In this document: piece after piece, positions 1-8,111 of the stretch
How positions within the stretch are numbered: the first letter of the stretch is position 1
Layout: each line of letters begins with the position of its first letter
From: Io17-Chloro-G2 sp034420695
Lineage (GTDB): Bacteria; Chloroflexota; Dehalococcoidia; Lucifugimonadales; UBA3495
Length of the DNA stretch: 64,000 nt
Direction of reading: 5' to 3'
Assembly: GCA_034420695.1 (NCBI GenBank)
Contig: DAOULB010000018.1
Location: 186,001-250,000, forward strand
Program-made: the position numbers and the translations under genes
The notes under the pieces: model-generated
Seen by the model: only the letters and a program-made list of their open reading frames with translations
Database searches by the model: none
What the model was told of the DNA's origin: nothing

Positions 1-1
1 T

Positions 2-217
2 CCAAAGCTGGAACGGTTGCAAGCCTTTGTAGAGGACTCCGGGGAAGGCCGGTGGACTGTTCAGGAATCGGTAGACTTGGGAGTGCCGGTCCCGGTGATA
101 ACCCTGTCACTGCAGAACCGTTTCCGTTCCCGGCAGGAACAGCCCTTTGGTTCCAGGCTGCTGGCCGCTCTCCGCCAGCGATTCGGCGGCCACGCCGTAA
201 GAGAAACGGGCGGGTGA
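2..217 (+). CDS. gnd: 6-phosphogluconate dehydrogenase, C-terminal fragment (5' end outside window)
   Basis: The frame is open from the first bases of the window and ends at TGA 215-217. The visible 71 residues carry the C-terminal signature of decarboxylating 6-phosphogluconate dehydrogenase: VEDSGEGRWTVQE, then DLGVPVPVI and a final RFGGHAV. This enzyme makes ribulose 5-phosphate, CO2 and NADPH in the oxidative pentose phosphate pathway in the cytoplasm. The GEGRWT and FGGHAV wording fits the shorter, NAD-leaning GndA/YqeC-type branch, but cofactor preference cannot be read from this end. Only the C-terminal helical domain is visible; the Rossmann domain and catalytic Lys lie outside the window. 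Confidence 0.85.
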   Translation, partial: PKLERLQAFVEDSGEGRWTVQESVDLGVPVPVITLSLQNRFRSRQEQPFGSRLLAALRQRFGGHAVRETGG

Positions 218-346
218 GGCGATAGTGCCAATACCAAAGGGTACGGAGCCGCGGGAGCTGTTGGTTGCGACATCGGCTGATGACCGGTAGAGGGGTGACT
301 GAAAAGGGACGGCCAGCCCAGCCAGCCGGTGACAGCGCCCGTAAAT

Positions 347-1135
347 TCAAGTGGCGCCGGGGGAATTGATGGCGTCGCCGCCGAGGTCCACTCGGGCCTC
401 TAGGGACGTGGGAAGGGCTTCGAGGTCTGGGTGGTTCAGCACTGCATCGATACACTCCCTGCTTCCGCCGACGTAAGTATCGAACAGGTCGATGTCCGTT
501 GCCACGCACCAAGACCGGTCCTCGGGCCACCAGATGTTTGGCGAATAGCCCCAGAAAGGGTCCGGCCGTTCCTCCAAAAAGGACATGACTGCGTCCAGAG
601 GGCCGCGAAAGAGCAGGTAGTCTCTGCCCGGGGCTTTTATCCGGGCGCTTACTTTGTAGAGCCGGGTGTCGATGTTGCCGTATCCCTCCCATAGGCAGAA
701 GAAGCATTGCCCGGGAGTAGTGGTGAACTCCCGGAGCACGTTTGTCAATGCCTGGCATTCATCCTGGGGAATGGAGCCGTGCTGCGGATGGTGTCCCCAC
801 GGCGGGTCCTTGTACATGGACTGGGGACCCTCGCTCAAGCCTGCGATATGTTCAAACTGCATCTGGGGGTGAACGGTGCGGCCAGTCCATGATGCCACCG
901 TAGACCACCGTACCGGTTGCTCCAGGCTTTCTCCAAGATAGGCCGGGTGAAAGACGCGAGCGTAGGCTGGAAGTCCTCCAGGCATTAGTGAATGCACCGT
1001 ACCCCATCCGGACAAGCTTTCCTCAATCCATCTGCCATGGGAGACATCTTCCGAGAACTCCAGACCGCCCGGCGCCAGTTGTGTCTGAACTACAGGCATT
1101 CTACCTTCGGGGGTCAGCGAAACCAGGCTGGACAT
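347..1135 (-). CDS. conserved hypothetical protein
   Basis: A 262-aa soluble protein with no recognised catalytic motif. It has the look of a conserved family: a YARVFHPAY segment near residue 60, tryptophan-rich stretches, a Q-C-F-F-C-L-W-E-G-Y motif in the middle and a W-C-V-A-T-D-I-D-L segment near the C-terminus. Similar unknown proteins are familiar from actinobacterial and chloroflexal genomes. ATG 1135 is chosen because GGAGG sits 6 nt upstream; an upstream ATG at 1201 would add 22 basic residues but has its purine run directly against the codon. Upstream lie two copies of the TTAGCRCAAAY element shared with the Fic gene, suggesting shared control. No function is assigned. Confidence 0.7.
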   Translation of the reverse strand: MSSLVSLTPEGRMPVVQTQLAPGGLEFSEDVSHGRWIEESLSGWGTVHSLMPGGLPAYARVFHPAYLGESLEQPVRWSTVASWTGRTVHPQMQFEHIAGLSEGPQSMYKDPPWGHHPQHGSIPQDECQALTNVLREFTTTPGQCFFCLWEGYGNIDTRLYKVSARIKAPGRDYLLFRGPLDAVMSFLEERPDPFWGYSPNIWWPEDRSWCVATDIDLFDTYVGGSRECIDAVLNHPDLEALPTSLEARVDLGGDAINSPGAT

Positions 1136-1266
1136 GCCTCTCCTCCCTCTGCGCGGCAACAGTTTTCGAAGGAGGGAAAATCTGGGGCGTTTTATGTTCA
1201 TCTCCCGTTGTTCGTCCTAAATGGCCGGGTTTCCGGGCTGCACTGGAAGGCCCAAGCTGAACCTTA

Positions 1267-1327
1267 TTAGCACAAACGAAAACAGCAATCTACGTTATTT
1301 TCACAAAGGGCAGTTGTCGATAATAAG
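1267..1327. repeat. non-coding repeat element, copy 1
   Basis: A 20-mer beginning TTAGCACAAACG (1267-1286), then 27 nt, then TTGTCGATAATAAG (1314-1327). The same two blocks with the same 27-nt spacing recur at 1370-1430. It lies upstream of the hypothetical gene on the minus strand, where TTGACT and TATTAT 15 nt apart could serve as a promoter. Region 1136-1548 holds no gene, only these two copies. Confidence 0.7.
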
Positions 1328-1369
1328 CAAAATACCATCCAGTCAAGAGGCCGAAGGGACGTCAGATTG

Positions 1370-1430
1370 TTAGCGCAAACGAAAATAGCCGGCTGAGTTA
1401 TTTGCATATTACGCCATTGTCGATAATAAG
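1370..1430. repeat. non-coding repeat element, copy 2
   Basis: Second copy of the element, 103 bp from the first: 20-mer at 1370-1389, 27-nt spacer, TTGTCGATAATAAG at 1417-1430. The conserved blocks with a diverged spacer suggest selection on the blocks, as for a protein-binding site. The 20-mer also occurs in the Fic promoter region and its decayed duplicate. Confidence 0.7.
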
Positions 1431-1548
1431 TAACGCGATGGCCGGTAAATGGGCCGAAGGCATGTCAGAAACACCCGGCCTCCCTGGCACATACCGCCGC
1501 GGAAAGCCATCCCGGGTTCAGGGGGCCAAGGCTCCGGCGTCACCGGGC

Positions 1549-2706
1549 TTAGCCCATGCTCTGGGACTCTTCCAACACATCTAGGATGGCCTCCGCGCAA
1601 TAGACTCTGTTACGCCGTCCTTCCCCGACCTGGGCAATTATGTCCGCTGCCTCCAGTCTGTCCACGGCTCTCTGCGCAGTCGTGTAGGCAACGCCCAGCC
1701 TGGTGGCAATGCCTACTACCGTCCAGAAAGGGTTCTCAGCGAACAGGTCCAGCGTTCGCTCCGGCAATAGGGACCTCCCTCCCCGCAGTTTCAACTTCCA
1801 CTCCGACAGCAGGCCGTCTATACGCTGAATACGGCTTAGGGCGTCTTCGGACTGTATTACCATTCCGTTCAGGAAATAGCTTAACCATTCCTCCCATTCC
1901 CCGCGCTCTGTTACTCCCAAGAGACGGTCGTAGTATTCCTCTCGCGTAGCCTCGAAGTAGGCGCTCAAGTAGAGAAGAGGCGAAGGGATCACCTCCCGCT
2001 GCACCAGCAACAACGTAATCAGCAGGCGCCCCACCCTGCCGTTCCCATCCAGGAACGGGTGAATTGCCTCAAACTGGGAATGCACCATCGCTGCGTGCAC
2101 CAAAGGAGGCAGGCCGGTGTCATGGAGGAAAAGCTCCCAGGCTCCCAAGCAGCTCATCAGCTCCGTAGGCGGTGGAGGCACGTAGGTAGCGCCATTCAAG
2201 GTGCACCCCGGAGGTCCTATCCAGTTCTGGGTCCGCCGGAACTCTCCAGGCGTCGCCACGTCGCCCCGCACCCCCCGCATCAGACGTTCGTGCATCTCCC
2301 GCACCAAACGCAGAGACAGGGGCAAGGAGGACAGCCGTTCCAAGCCGTACTCCAGGGCGGCTACGTAGTTGCCCACCTCTCGCAGGTCGTCGGGGCTCCG
2401 CTCCACCGCGGCCCCGGCCTCGGCGGCCAACAACTCGCCCAAGGTGGCCTGGGTTCCCTCTATGCGGCTTGAGAGCACTGCCTCCTTGCGGACGAAGGGC
2501 CGCAGCAACAGGTGAGGGTTGGTGAACCGGCGTCCTTCTCCGGCGAGCCTTCCGATTGTGCGGTCGGCGGCCGAGAGCCTGACCGCCAAGCTACCGTCCC
2601 ACGTCAAGGGCGGCGGAAGGGGGCTTGGAACAAATGCCCGGTAGCCTCCCGTGCAGTCAACCGACTGTCCGTGGGGCAAGCGTTGCAGCACTCCGGCAGA
2701 AGACAC
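1549..2706 (-). CDS. Fic/DOC-family protein with C-terminal winged helix
   Basis: A 385-aa Fic protein predicted to transfer AMP (or a related group) from a nucleotide to target-protein hydroxyls. The catalytic loop HPFLDGNGRVGR is at residues 216-227, with the invariant His216 and the Asn and Arg positions intact. An N-terminal inhibitory motif of the S-x-x-x-E-G type is at 79-84 (SSRIEG), so this looks like a class II, self-inhibited Fic. The last 80 residues form a winged-helix-like domain, as in many Fic regulators. The GTG start is supported by GGAG 5 nt upstream. A minus-strand promoter lies at 2748-2777. A partial, decayed copy of its 5' end and promoter lies just upstream (2826-2990). 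Target is unknown. Confidence 0.9.
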   Translation of the reverse strand: MSSAGVLQRLPHGQSVDCTGGYRAFVPSPLPPPLTWDGSLAVRLSAADRTIGRLAGEGRRFTNPHLLLRPFVRKEAVLSSRIEGTQATLGELLAAEAGAAVERSPDDLREVGNYVAALEYGLERLSSLPLSLRLVREMHERLMRGVRGDVATPGEFRRTQNWIGPPGCTLNGATYVPPPPTELMSCLGAWELFLHDTGLPPLVHAAMVHSQFEAIHPFLDGNGRVGRLLITLLLVQREVIPSPLLYLSAYFEATREEYYDRLLGVTERGEWEEWLSYFLNGMVIQSEDALSRIQRIDGLLSEWKLKLRGGRSLLPERTLDLFAENPFWTVVGIATRLGVAYTTAQRAVDRLEAADIIAQVGEGRRNRVYCAEAILDVLEESQSMG

Positions 2707-2713
2707 GTTTTCT

Positions 2714-2741
2714 CCAATTAGCGCAAATGAAAATAACTCTC
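2714..2741. repeat. non-coding repeat element, copy 3 (Fic leader)
   Basis: A 28-bp stretch containing the TTAGCGCAAATG element, lying between the Fic promoter -10 and its GTG start. It is identical over all 28 bases to 2928-2955. Its position at or just after the expected transcription start suggests an operator. Confidence 0.75.
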
Positions 2742-2747
2742 ATGCTT

Positions 2748-2777
2748 ATTATCGTTTATACGCTGTAGCGAAAACAA
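2748..2777 (-). promoter_or_regulatory. Fic gene promoter
   Basis: Read on the minus strand: TTGTTT (2777-2772), 18-nt spacer, GATAAT (2753-2748). The transcript would start near 2740, within the conserved repeat element, about 35 nt before the GTG start. Confidence 0.5.
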
Positions 2778-2825
2778 GTATCTCGTTGACTTCCTGCCAG
2801 GGACACCGTCCGTTCCGCGTCAGGG

Positions 2826-2922
2826 GTGAGGGAGGGGACCTCGGAACGAAGGCTATGGACCCTTCAGGACAGTCAACCGTCTATTCGCTGGGCAGGTGTT
2901 TCAACCCATTTACAGAGAGAGT
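2826..2922 (-). pseudogene. decayed duplicate of the Fic gene 5' end
   Basis: Minus-strand translation gives GLKHLPSE-stop-TVDCPEG-S-IAFVPRSPPSP, which aligns with residues 5-33 of the intact Fic protein (GVLQRLPHGQSVDC...AFVPSPLPPP). There is one codon deletion and an in-frame TAG at 2883-2881, and the GTG start has become CTC. The homology continues upstream through the 28-bp element (2928-2955) and the -10 (TATTATCG at 2961-2968). It is therefore a partial tandem duplication with a period of 214 bp, not a gene. Confidence 0.75.
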
Positions 2923-2927
2923 TTTCC

Positions 2928-2955
2928 CCAATTAGCGCAAATGAAAATAACTCTC
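2928..2955. repeat. non-coding repeat element, copy 4
   Basis: Identical 28/28 to the element in the Fic leader although the coding part beside it has decayed. The 6-nt gap to the neighbouring ATTATC box is also retained, while the -35 equivalent is lost. Confidence 0.75.
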
Positions 2956-3054
2956 TTGCCTATTATCGTTTTCTGTATATAACAAAAATAACTACGTTAT
3001 TGACTTCTTATCCGAGACCCCGTCCAGAGTGCGGGTTCTCGCCAGGGCCCGTGC

Positions 3055-3060
3055 TATAAT
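3055..3060 (+). promoter_or_regulatory. extended -10 promoter of pcrA
   Basis: TGcTATAAT (TG at 3052-3053, hexamer 3055-3060) ends 6 nt before the pcrA ATG at 3067, so the transcript would be leaderless or nearly so. No good -35 is seen, as expected for an extended -10 promoter. Confidence 0.6.
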
Positions 3061-3066
3061 CCGGCC

Positions 3067-5289
3067 ATGACCGTCACGCCTGACGTGCTGCAGGGGCTCA
3101 ACGAAGCACAGAGGAAGGCTGTCGAGACCATCGACGGCCCCTTGCTTATAGTGGCGGGCCCCGGCAGCGGCAAGACCAGGGTTATTACCCACCGCATCGC
3201 TTATTTGGTGAGGGAAATAGGGGCCAACCCCCGCCGTGTGATGGCGGTTACGTTCACCAACAAAGCGGCCCGGGAGATGCGGGACCGGATGGCCCGGTTG
3301 GTGGGGCCCCGCAGCGAATCCCTGGTTATGGGCACATTTCACTCCTTCTGCGCCTTAATGCTGAGGCGTGAAGGGAACCACCTTGCCCTCCCATCCAACT
3401 ACACCATCTTTGACAGGGAAGACCAGGTGTCGGCCATCAAACAGGCCATGGAACTGGCCGAACTGGACCCGAAGCGATGGAGCCACCAGGCGGTGCTGGC
3501 GCGCATATCCAAGGCCAAGAGCGTGTTGCAGGACTCTCAAGCCCTGAATAGGTACGCAGCCGACTACTTCGAGGAGAATTGCGCCCGTGCCTATCACCAC
3601 TACGAAGAGGTCCTGGCGAGAAATGGCGCACTGGACTTCGACGACCTCCTGATGAAGGCAGTGGAACTGCTCCAAGAGTTTCCCTTGGTGCTGGAGGACT
3701 ACCAGCGCCGCCACCAATACCTCATGGTTGACGAGTTTCAAGACACCAACATAGCCCAATACAGGTTGAGCCAGCTTTTGGCGCAGGAACACCGGAACAT
3801 CTGCGTGGTGGGCGACCCTGACCAGTCCATTTACTCTTGGCGCAGTGCCGACATTCGCAACATCCTCAGCTTCCAGAGGGACTACCCGAATTGTGAAACT
3901 ATCTCGTTGGAGCAGAACTACCGCTCCACCGGATTGATACTGGAGGCAGCAAAGAACCTCATCAGCACCAACGGAATTCGCTTGGACAAGGACCTGTTCA
4001 CCGAGAACCCCAAAGGGACGCCACTGGTGGTCCACGAGGGGTATGACGCAGAAGATGAAGCGCACTACGTGGCGGGAGAGGTGGACCGTCTGGTGCGCCA
4101 GGAACGGTTCCACCCCGGCGATTGCGCCGTCATGTACCGGGTCAACGCCCAGTCTAGAGGCTTGGAGGAGGCATTCCTGCACCGGGGCATGAAGTACCGG
4201 CTGGTTGGCGGTGTGCGGTTCTACCAGCGGCGGGAAGTGAAGGACCTAATGGCCTACTTGCGAGTAGTGCACAACCCCAGCGACGAAACCAGCCTGACCC
4301 GGATCATAAACGTACCTCCCAGGGGAATCGGCCCCAAGACGATCCGGGACCTGACGGCTTGGGCTCAGTCACAGCAGATGCCCCTGTACGAGGCGATGGA
4401 GCGGGTTGCCGCAGCCAAGACCGGCGGAGACTCAACCGGGATTCCATTGACGGGACGGGCGGCCAATGCAGTGGCGGCGGTGGCCGACATCATTGCCGGG
4501 TTGGTGCGCCAGTCGGAAGAGTTGCGAATCGTTGACCTGATAAACCTGACTTTGGAAGAGTCGGGACTGCGGCATTTCATCCAGAACAGCGACGACCGGC
4601 CTGACGAAAGGTGGGAGAATATCCTGGAGCTGAGGAACACGGCCAGGGAGTTCAACGCCGAAGAACCGCGGGACGGCCTGGCCACCCTGCTGGAACGGCT
4701 GACCTTGGTGGCCGACGTCGATGGCTTTGAGGAATCCGAAGACTCGGTGACGCTGATAACCCTGCACCAAGCCAAGGGACTGGAGTTCCCGGTGGTGTTC
4801 ATCCTGGGACTGGAGGAGGGCCTGCTGCCCCACAGCCGTTCCATGGAAAGCGAGGAGGAAGTCGAGGAGGAGCGGCGGCTGTTCTACGTGGGCATAACCC
4901 GGGCCCAGAAACGGCTGTACCTGCTCAGGGCTTTCCGCCGCGGGTACATGGGGTCATCGGGGCCGACCAGGGTGTCCCGGTTTCTCCAGGAAATACCACA
5001 GCACCTGTTCACCAAACCCCTGACCCCCTCTCCCTCCGAAGTGAAAGGCAGACCCAGAAGGCCATCGGTAGATTCCCGGGAGGCAGCGGCTACCAGGGGC
5101 GCGGCTGTTGCTCCGCCCGCCAGGGTCGAGTTGACCACCGGTAACTCGGTGCGCCATGCTTCCTTTGGGGATGGCGTCGTTCTGGAGTGCGTGGCAACCC
5201 GGGACGATCACGAGGTGACGGTGCAGTTCGCCGAAAGCGTGGGAGTCAAGAAGCTGCTGTTGAGCTTCGCTCCCTTGGAGAAAATGTAA
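3067..5289 (+). CDS. pcrA: ATP-dependent DNA helicase PcrA/UvrD
   Basis: A 740-aa superfamily 1A 3'-5' DNA helicase acting in repair and replication-fork clearance. In order: Q-motif LNEAQRKAV (11-19), Walker A GPGSGKT (31-37), motif Ia TFTNKAA, Walker B DEFQDT (about 222-227), motif III GDPDQSIYSWR, motif IV QNYRST, motif V LHQAKGLEFPVVF and motif VI VGITRAQKR near 608. The C-terminal 50 residues (HASFGDGVVLE...) are the Tudor-like domain of PcrA-type proteins. Length is normal. The start is fixed by the leaderless promoter. It stands alone and converges on the HAD gene. Confidence 0.95.
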   Translation: MTVTPDVLQGLNEAQRKAVETIDGPLLIVAGPGSGKTRVITHRIAYLVREIGANPRRVMAVTFTNKAAREMRDRMARLVGPRSESLVMGTFHSFCALMLRREGNHLALPSNYTIFDREDQVSAIKQAMELAELDPKRWSHQAVLARISKAKSVLQDSQALNRYAADYFEENCARAYHHYEEVLARNGALDFDDLLMKAVELLQEFPLVLEDYQRRHQYLMVDEFQDTNIAQYRLSQLLAQEHRNICVVGDPDQSIYSWRSADIRNILSFQRDYPNCETISLEQNYRSTGLILEAAKNLISTNGIRLDKDLFTENPKGTPLVVHEGYDAEDEAHYVAGEVDRLVRQERFHPGDCAVMYRVNAQSRGLEEAFLHRGMKYRLVGGVRFYQRREVKDLMAYLRVVHNPSDETSLTRIINVPPRGIGPKTIRDLTAWAQSQQMPLYEAMERVAAAKTGGDSTGIPLTGRAANAVAAVADIIAGLVRQSEELRIVDLINLTLEESGLRHFIQNSDDRPDERWENILELRNTAREFNAEEPRDGLATLLERLTLVADVDGFEESEDSVTLITLHQAKGLEFPVVFILGLEEGLLPHSRSMESEEEVEEERRLFYVGITRAQKRLYLLRAFRRGYMGSSGPTRVSRFLQEIPQHLFTKPLTPSPSEVKGRPRRPSVDSREAAATRGAAVAPPARVELTTGNSVRHASFGDGVVLECVATRDDHEVTVQFAESVGVKKLLLSFAPLEKM

Positions 5290-5385
5290 AGAGTCCTCCT
5301 CCAGGCTAAGAAGGTGTAAGGGGTCCTGTTCGTAATTCCCGGGATTCCTTCCCTGCCTGAGGCTCCCTTGTTGATCGGTCCTTGG

Positions 5386-6228
5386 TCAGTCTCTGGCCAG
5401 TGTCTCTTCCAGCCCCTTTTTCGCGGCCAAATAGTCGATGTTGCGCTTAACGATCTGGTCCAGCTCGCTTCCCTCGGTGTAGTCAGCCGGGATAAGGTTA
5501 TGGACCCGGTCTCCCCGGAGGAAGGTCTCCGCATCTCGGAGGGCGTTGGGGTCCGAGGGTTGAAACACGGCTATGGACAGCCCGCCTTGGTCCTTGACCA
5601 ACCGGAAGCAGGGAACGTCGGTGGCCCCGTCCCCGATGTAGACCATGTTCTCGAAGGGCACCGGGCGGTCGGTCTTGGCGACGTATTCGTTGATTTTCCT
5701 GCTGTCGCTCAGGTCGTGGGCCCCCTTGTTGATGCGGAACAGGTATTGGGTCTTGTTGGTGAAATTAATAGCCAGGGCTGGCCAGATGGCGGCGCCGTTG
5801 ACGTCAAACAGGAACCGCGAGGCGTAGATTTTGTTGAAGTTTGGGGCGATGGGCGTGCCTTCGATGATCTCGCTGTTGCCCGACGACACCACGTAGTGGT
5901 CAACGTCAACGCCTGCCGACTGGCCGTAGGCGTTTATCCGGTTAAACCATTCCGGTACTCCCTCGAACAACTTGATTCCGCGGCCCCTTTCCCTGAAGTC
6001 TTCCTCCCTGACGGGCACTTGGGCGGCCCGGGCCTTCTCCAGCATGAGGTGCATGTACATCAGGATGCCGTCGGCCTGATGCCGGCTGGCCATTTCGTCC
6101 ACCTCGGCCCAGAATTCGACCGGCTGCATCCCGATGTTGGGGATGAACTGGTGGTCCTGAGCGTTGCCGGGAGCCAGGGTGCCGTCGAAGTCGTAGATGA
6201 TGGCCATGGGCGTGCGGCTGCCGGACAT
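5386..6228 (-). CDS. HAD-superfamily hydrolase
   Basis: A 280-aa HAD phosphatase-like protein. Motif I DFDGT lies at about 13-17, a motif II-like VVSSGN near 113 and motif IV GDGATDVPC near 205. The long helical insertion between motifs I and II is a C1-type cap. It probably dephosphorylates a small metabolite; substrate unknown. The phosphoserine-phosphatase-like D-x-D second Asp is present (DFD). ATG 6228 follows AGAGG by 5 nt. It is a single gene, convergent with pcrA across 96 nt in which no clear terminator is seen. Confidence 0.8.
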   Translation of the reverse strand: MSGSRTPMAIIYDFDGTLAPGNAQDHQFIPNIGMQPVEFWAEVDEMASRHQADGILMYMHLMLEKARAAQVPVREEDFRERGRGIKLFEGVPEWFNRINAYGQSAGVDVDHYVVSSGNSEIIEGTPIAPNFNKIYASRFLFDVNGAAIWPALAINFTNKTQYLFRINKGAHDLSDSRKINEYVAKTDRPVPFENMVYIGDGATDVPCFRLVKDQGGLSIAVFQPSDPNALRDAETFLRGDRVHNLIPADYTEGSELDQIVKRNIDYLAAKKGLEETLARD

Positions 6229-6432
6229 TGGGACCTCTCACCGCCTCTCTTTCGGCATCCGTTTGGGGAAGCGGATAGCGCCGCACCCATTCTATTGCAA
6301 TCCCGGTCTGTGGGCGATACGAAGTGCCATGCCCGTTTCAACCGGTCTTGGGCGGGTCTCATTTGACAGTCCGGGTTCCCCAAGGCATGATATCCGTCGA
6401 TTACGGGCGATGCCCCGCCGGGAGGATTGGAA

Positions 6433-7524
6433 TTGAAAGCTGCTGTGCTGTATGAAGCCGGTGTACCCATGGTCGTCGAGGAAGTTGAACTGGACGGCCC
6501 CAAGGACCATGAAGTTTTGGTGAAAGTGGGCGCCGCCGGCATCTGCCGCAGCGACCGCCACTTCATGCACGGCGATGCCCCCATCGCGTTGCCGGCGGTG
6601 TTGGGTCACGAGGGCGCCGGAACCGTGGAGCAGGTCGGGCCGGGTGTGACCTCGGTGAAACCTGGCGACCAAGTGATTCTATCCTTCGTCCCCTCCTGCG
6701 GCCGCTGCAAGTCGTGCCTCGAGGGCCGGGGGAACGTTTGCGATAACCACATGGCCACGGGGCCTTTTATGTACGATGGTACCCGGCGGTTGCACAAGGG
6801 CGACCAGTACATACACCACATGGGGAAGGTGGCCTGCTTCGCTGAATACTCAGTGGTGCCGGAGATGGGGTGCGTCCCGGTGGGCGCCGGTATTCCCATG
6901 GACAAGGCGGCGATGATCGGCTGCTGTGTACCCACCGGCGTGGGAGCGGCGGTGTTCAGCGCCAAAATCCAGCCGGGAAGCACTGTGGCCGTGGTTGGCT
7001 GCGGCGGCGTGGGCCTGAACGTGATTATGGGGGCTAAGCTGCTCAACGCCTCCCAGATAATCGCTGTGGACATCAAAGAAAGCCAGTTGGAATTCGCCAT
7101 GAAGTTCGGGGCGACCCACTCGGTCAACGCCTCGGACCGGGACCCGGTGGCGCAAGTCAAAGACCTGACCGGCGGCCGGGGCGCCGACTACACCTTTGAG
7201 GTGTTCGGCTCTGCCGACACGGTCAAGGCCGCCTACGACATGTGCGCCAAGAGCGGCACCGTGACGGTAGTCGGCATTGCCCCGGTGGGGGCCGAAGCGC
7301 CCATCAACGCCGTGGACATAGTGCGCAATGAAAAGACCATGCGGGGCACCTACTACGGGTCGGCCCGCTCCCAGACTGACTTCCCTACCCTAGTGGACAT
7401 GTATCTTTCCGGCAAGCTCAACTTGGACGAACTAGTGGTCCGCCACTACTCCTTGGACCAGATAAACGAGGCCTACGGCGACATGGACAGGGGCGAAGTG
7501 GGCCGGGGGGCCATCGTCTTCTAG
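6433..7524 (+). CDS. zinc-dependent alcohol dehydrogenase
   Basis: A 363-aa medium-chain dehydrogenase oxidising an alcohol with NAD(P). The catalytic-zinc region starts with Cys in AGICRSD (about 37), GHEGAGTVEQVGPGV follows, and the structural zinc lobe SCGRCKSCLEGRGNVC lies at about 88-104. The Rossmann motif GCGGVG is near 190. The fold and loops resemble class III-like (AdhC/FADH) enzymes, so S-hydroxymethyl-thiol or general alcohol substrates are both possible. TTG 6433 is preferred over TTG 6427 because GGAGG then sits 7 nt upstream and the protein begins MKAAVLYE, usual for the family. A GNAT gene follows 59 nt downstream. Confidence 0.9.
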   Translation: MKAAVLYEAGVPMVVEEVELDGPKDHEVLVKVGAAGICRSDRHFMHGDAPIALPAVLGHEGAGTVEQVGPGVTSVKPGDQVILSFVPSCGRCKSCLEGRGNVCDNHMATGPFMYDGTRRLHKGDQYIHHMGKVACFAEYSVVPEMGCVPVGAGIPMDKAAMIGCCVPTGVGAAVFSAKIQPGSTVAVVGCGGVGLNVIMGAKLLNASQIIAVDIKESQLEFAMKFGATHSVNASDRDPVAQVKDLTGGRGADYTFEVFGSADTVKAAYDMCAKSGTVTVVGIAPVGAEAPINAVDIVRNEKTMRGTYYGSARSQTDFPTLVDMYLSGKLNLDELVVRHYSLDQINEAYGDMDRGEVGRGAIVF

Positions 7525-7583
7525 CCGGTGTCCGGCGTCTGCTGGACATCCCACCAAAGAAGACCGGAAATCCGGGCGCGCAT

Positions 7584-8018
7584 TTGGACGAAGTAACCAT
7601 CAAGCTGGTGGAGAACGAGGAGGAACTGGCCGGGGCGATAGCGGTCAGGTTCCGGGTCTTCGTGTCCGAACAGTCCATTCCGGCGGAAGAGGAACTGGAC
7701 CAAGCTGACGCCACTGCCACCCACGCCATTGCATTGATAGGGGAGACGGTGGTGGGCACCGGCCGGCTGGTGCGCCGGGAGCCGGAAATCGGCCAGATTG
7801 GCCGCATGGCCGTGGACTTGGAGTGGCGCCGCCGCGGCGTCGGTGGGCTGATCTTGGAGCACTTGGAAGAGGTTGCCCGCTCCCGGGGCATGAGCCTGAG
7901 TGTGCTTCATGCCCAAGAATACGTCATGGATTTCTACGCCTCCCACGGCTACCGGCAGCACGGCGAGACCTTCCTGGAAGTGGACATCCCCCACGTGGAG
8001 ATGTGGAAGGATCTTTAG
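7584..8018 (+). CDS. GNAT-family N-acetyltransferase
   Basis: A 144-aa protein with the single-domain GNAT fold: RFRVFVSEQ near the N-terminus, core strand GRMAVDLEWRRRGVGGLI containing the acetyl-CoA R-x-x-G-x-G/A loop (RRRGVG, about 76-81), and a C-terminal FYASHGYRQHG motif. The RFRVFV...EQ.IP start is typical of the YjcF/ElaA-like acyltransferases, whose substrates are poorly known. Starts with TTG. Probably cotranscribed with the alcohol dehydrogenase upstream. Confidence 0.85.
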   Translation: MDEVTIKLVENEEELAGAIAVRFRVFVSEQSIPAEEELDQADATATHAIALIGETVVGTGRLVRREPEIGQIGRMAVDLEWRRRGVGGLILEHLEEVARSRGMSLSVLHAQEYVMDFYASHGYRQHGETFLEVDIPHVEMWKDL

Positions 8019-8111
8019 GCCGGTGTCTTCGACAGGGAAGGCAGGGTCTGGTTCCAAGCAAAGAGGGATACCTAGAACCCCGGCGGACGCGAACCTATGA
8101 AGCGGATGCCG

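Noticed and set aside
5368..6366. 332-aa plus-strand frame opposite the HAD gene
   Set aside because: Antisense to intact HAD motifs; composition (many Val, Gly, His) is typical of shadows in this genome.
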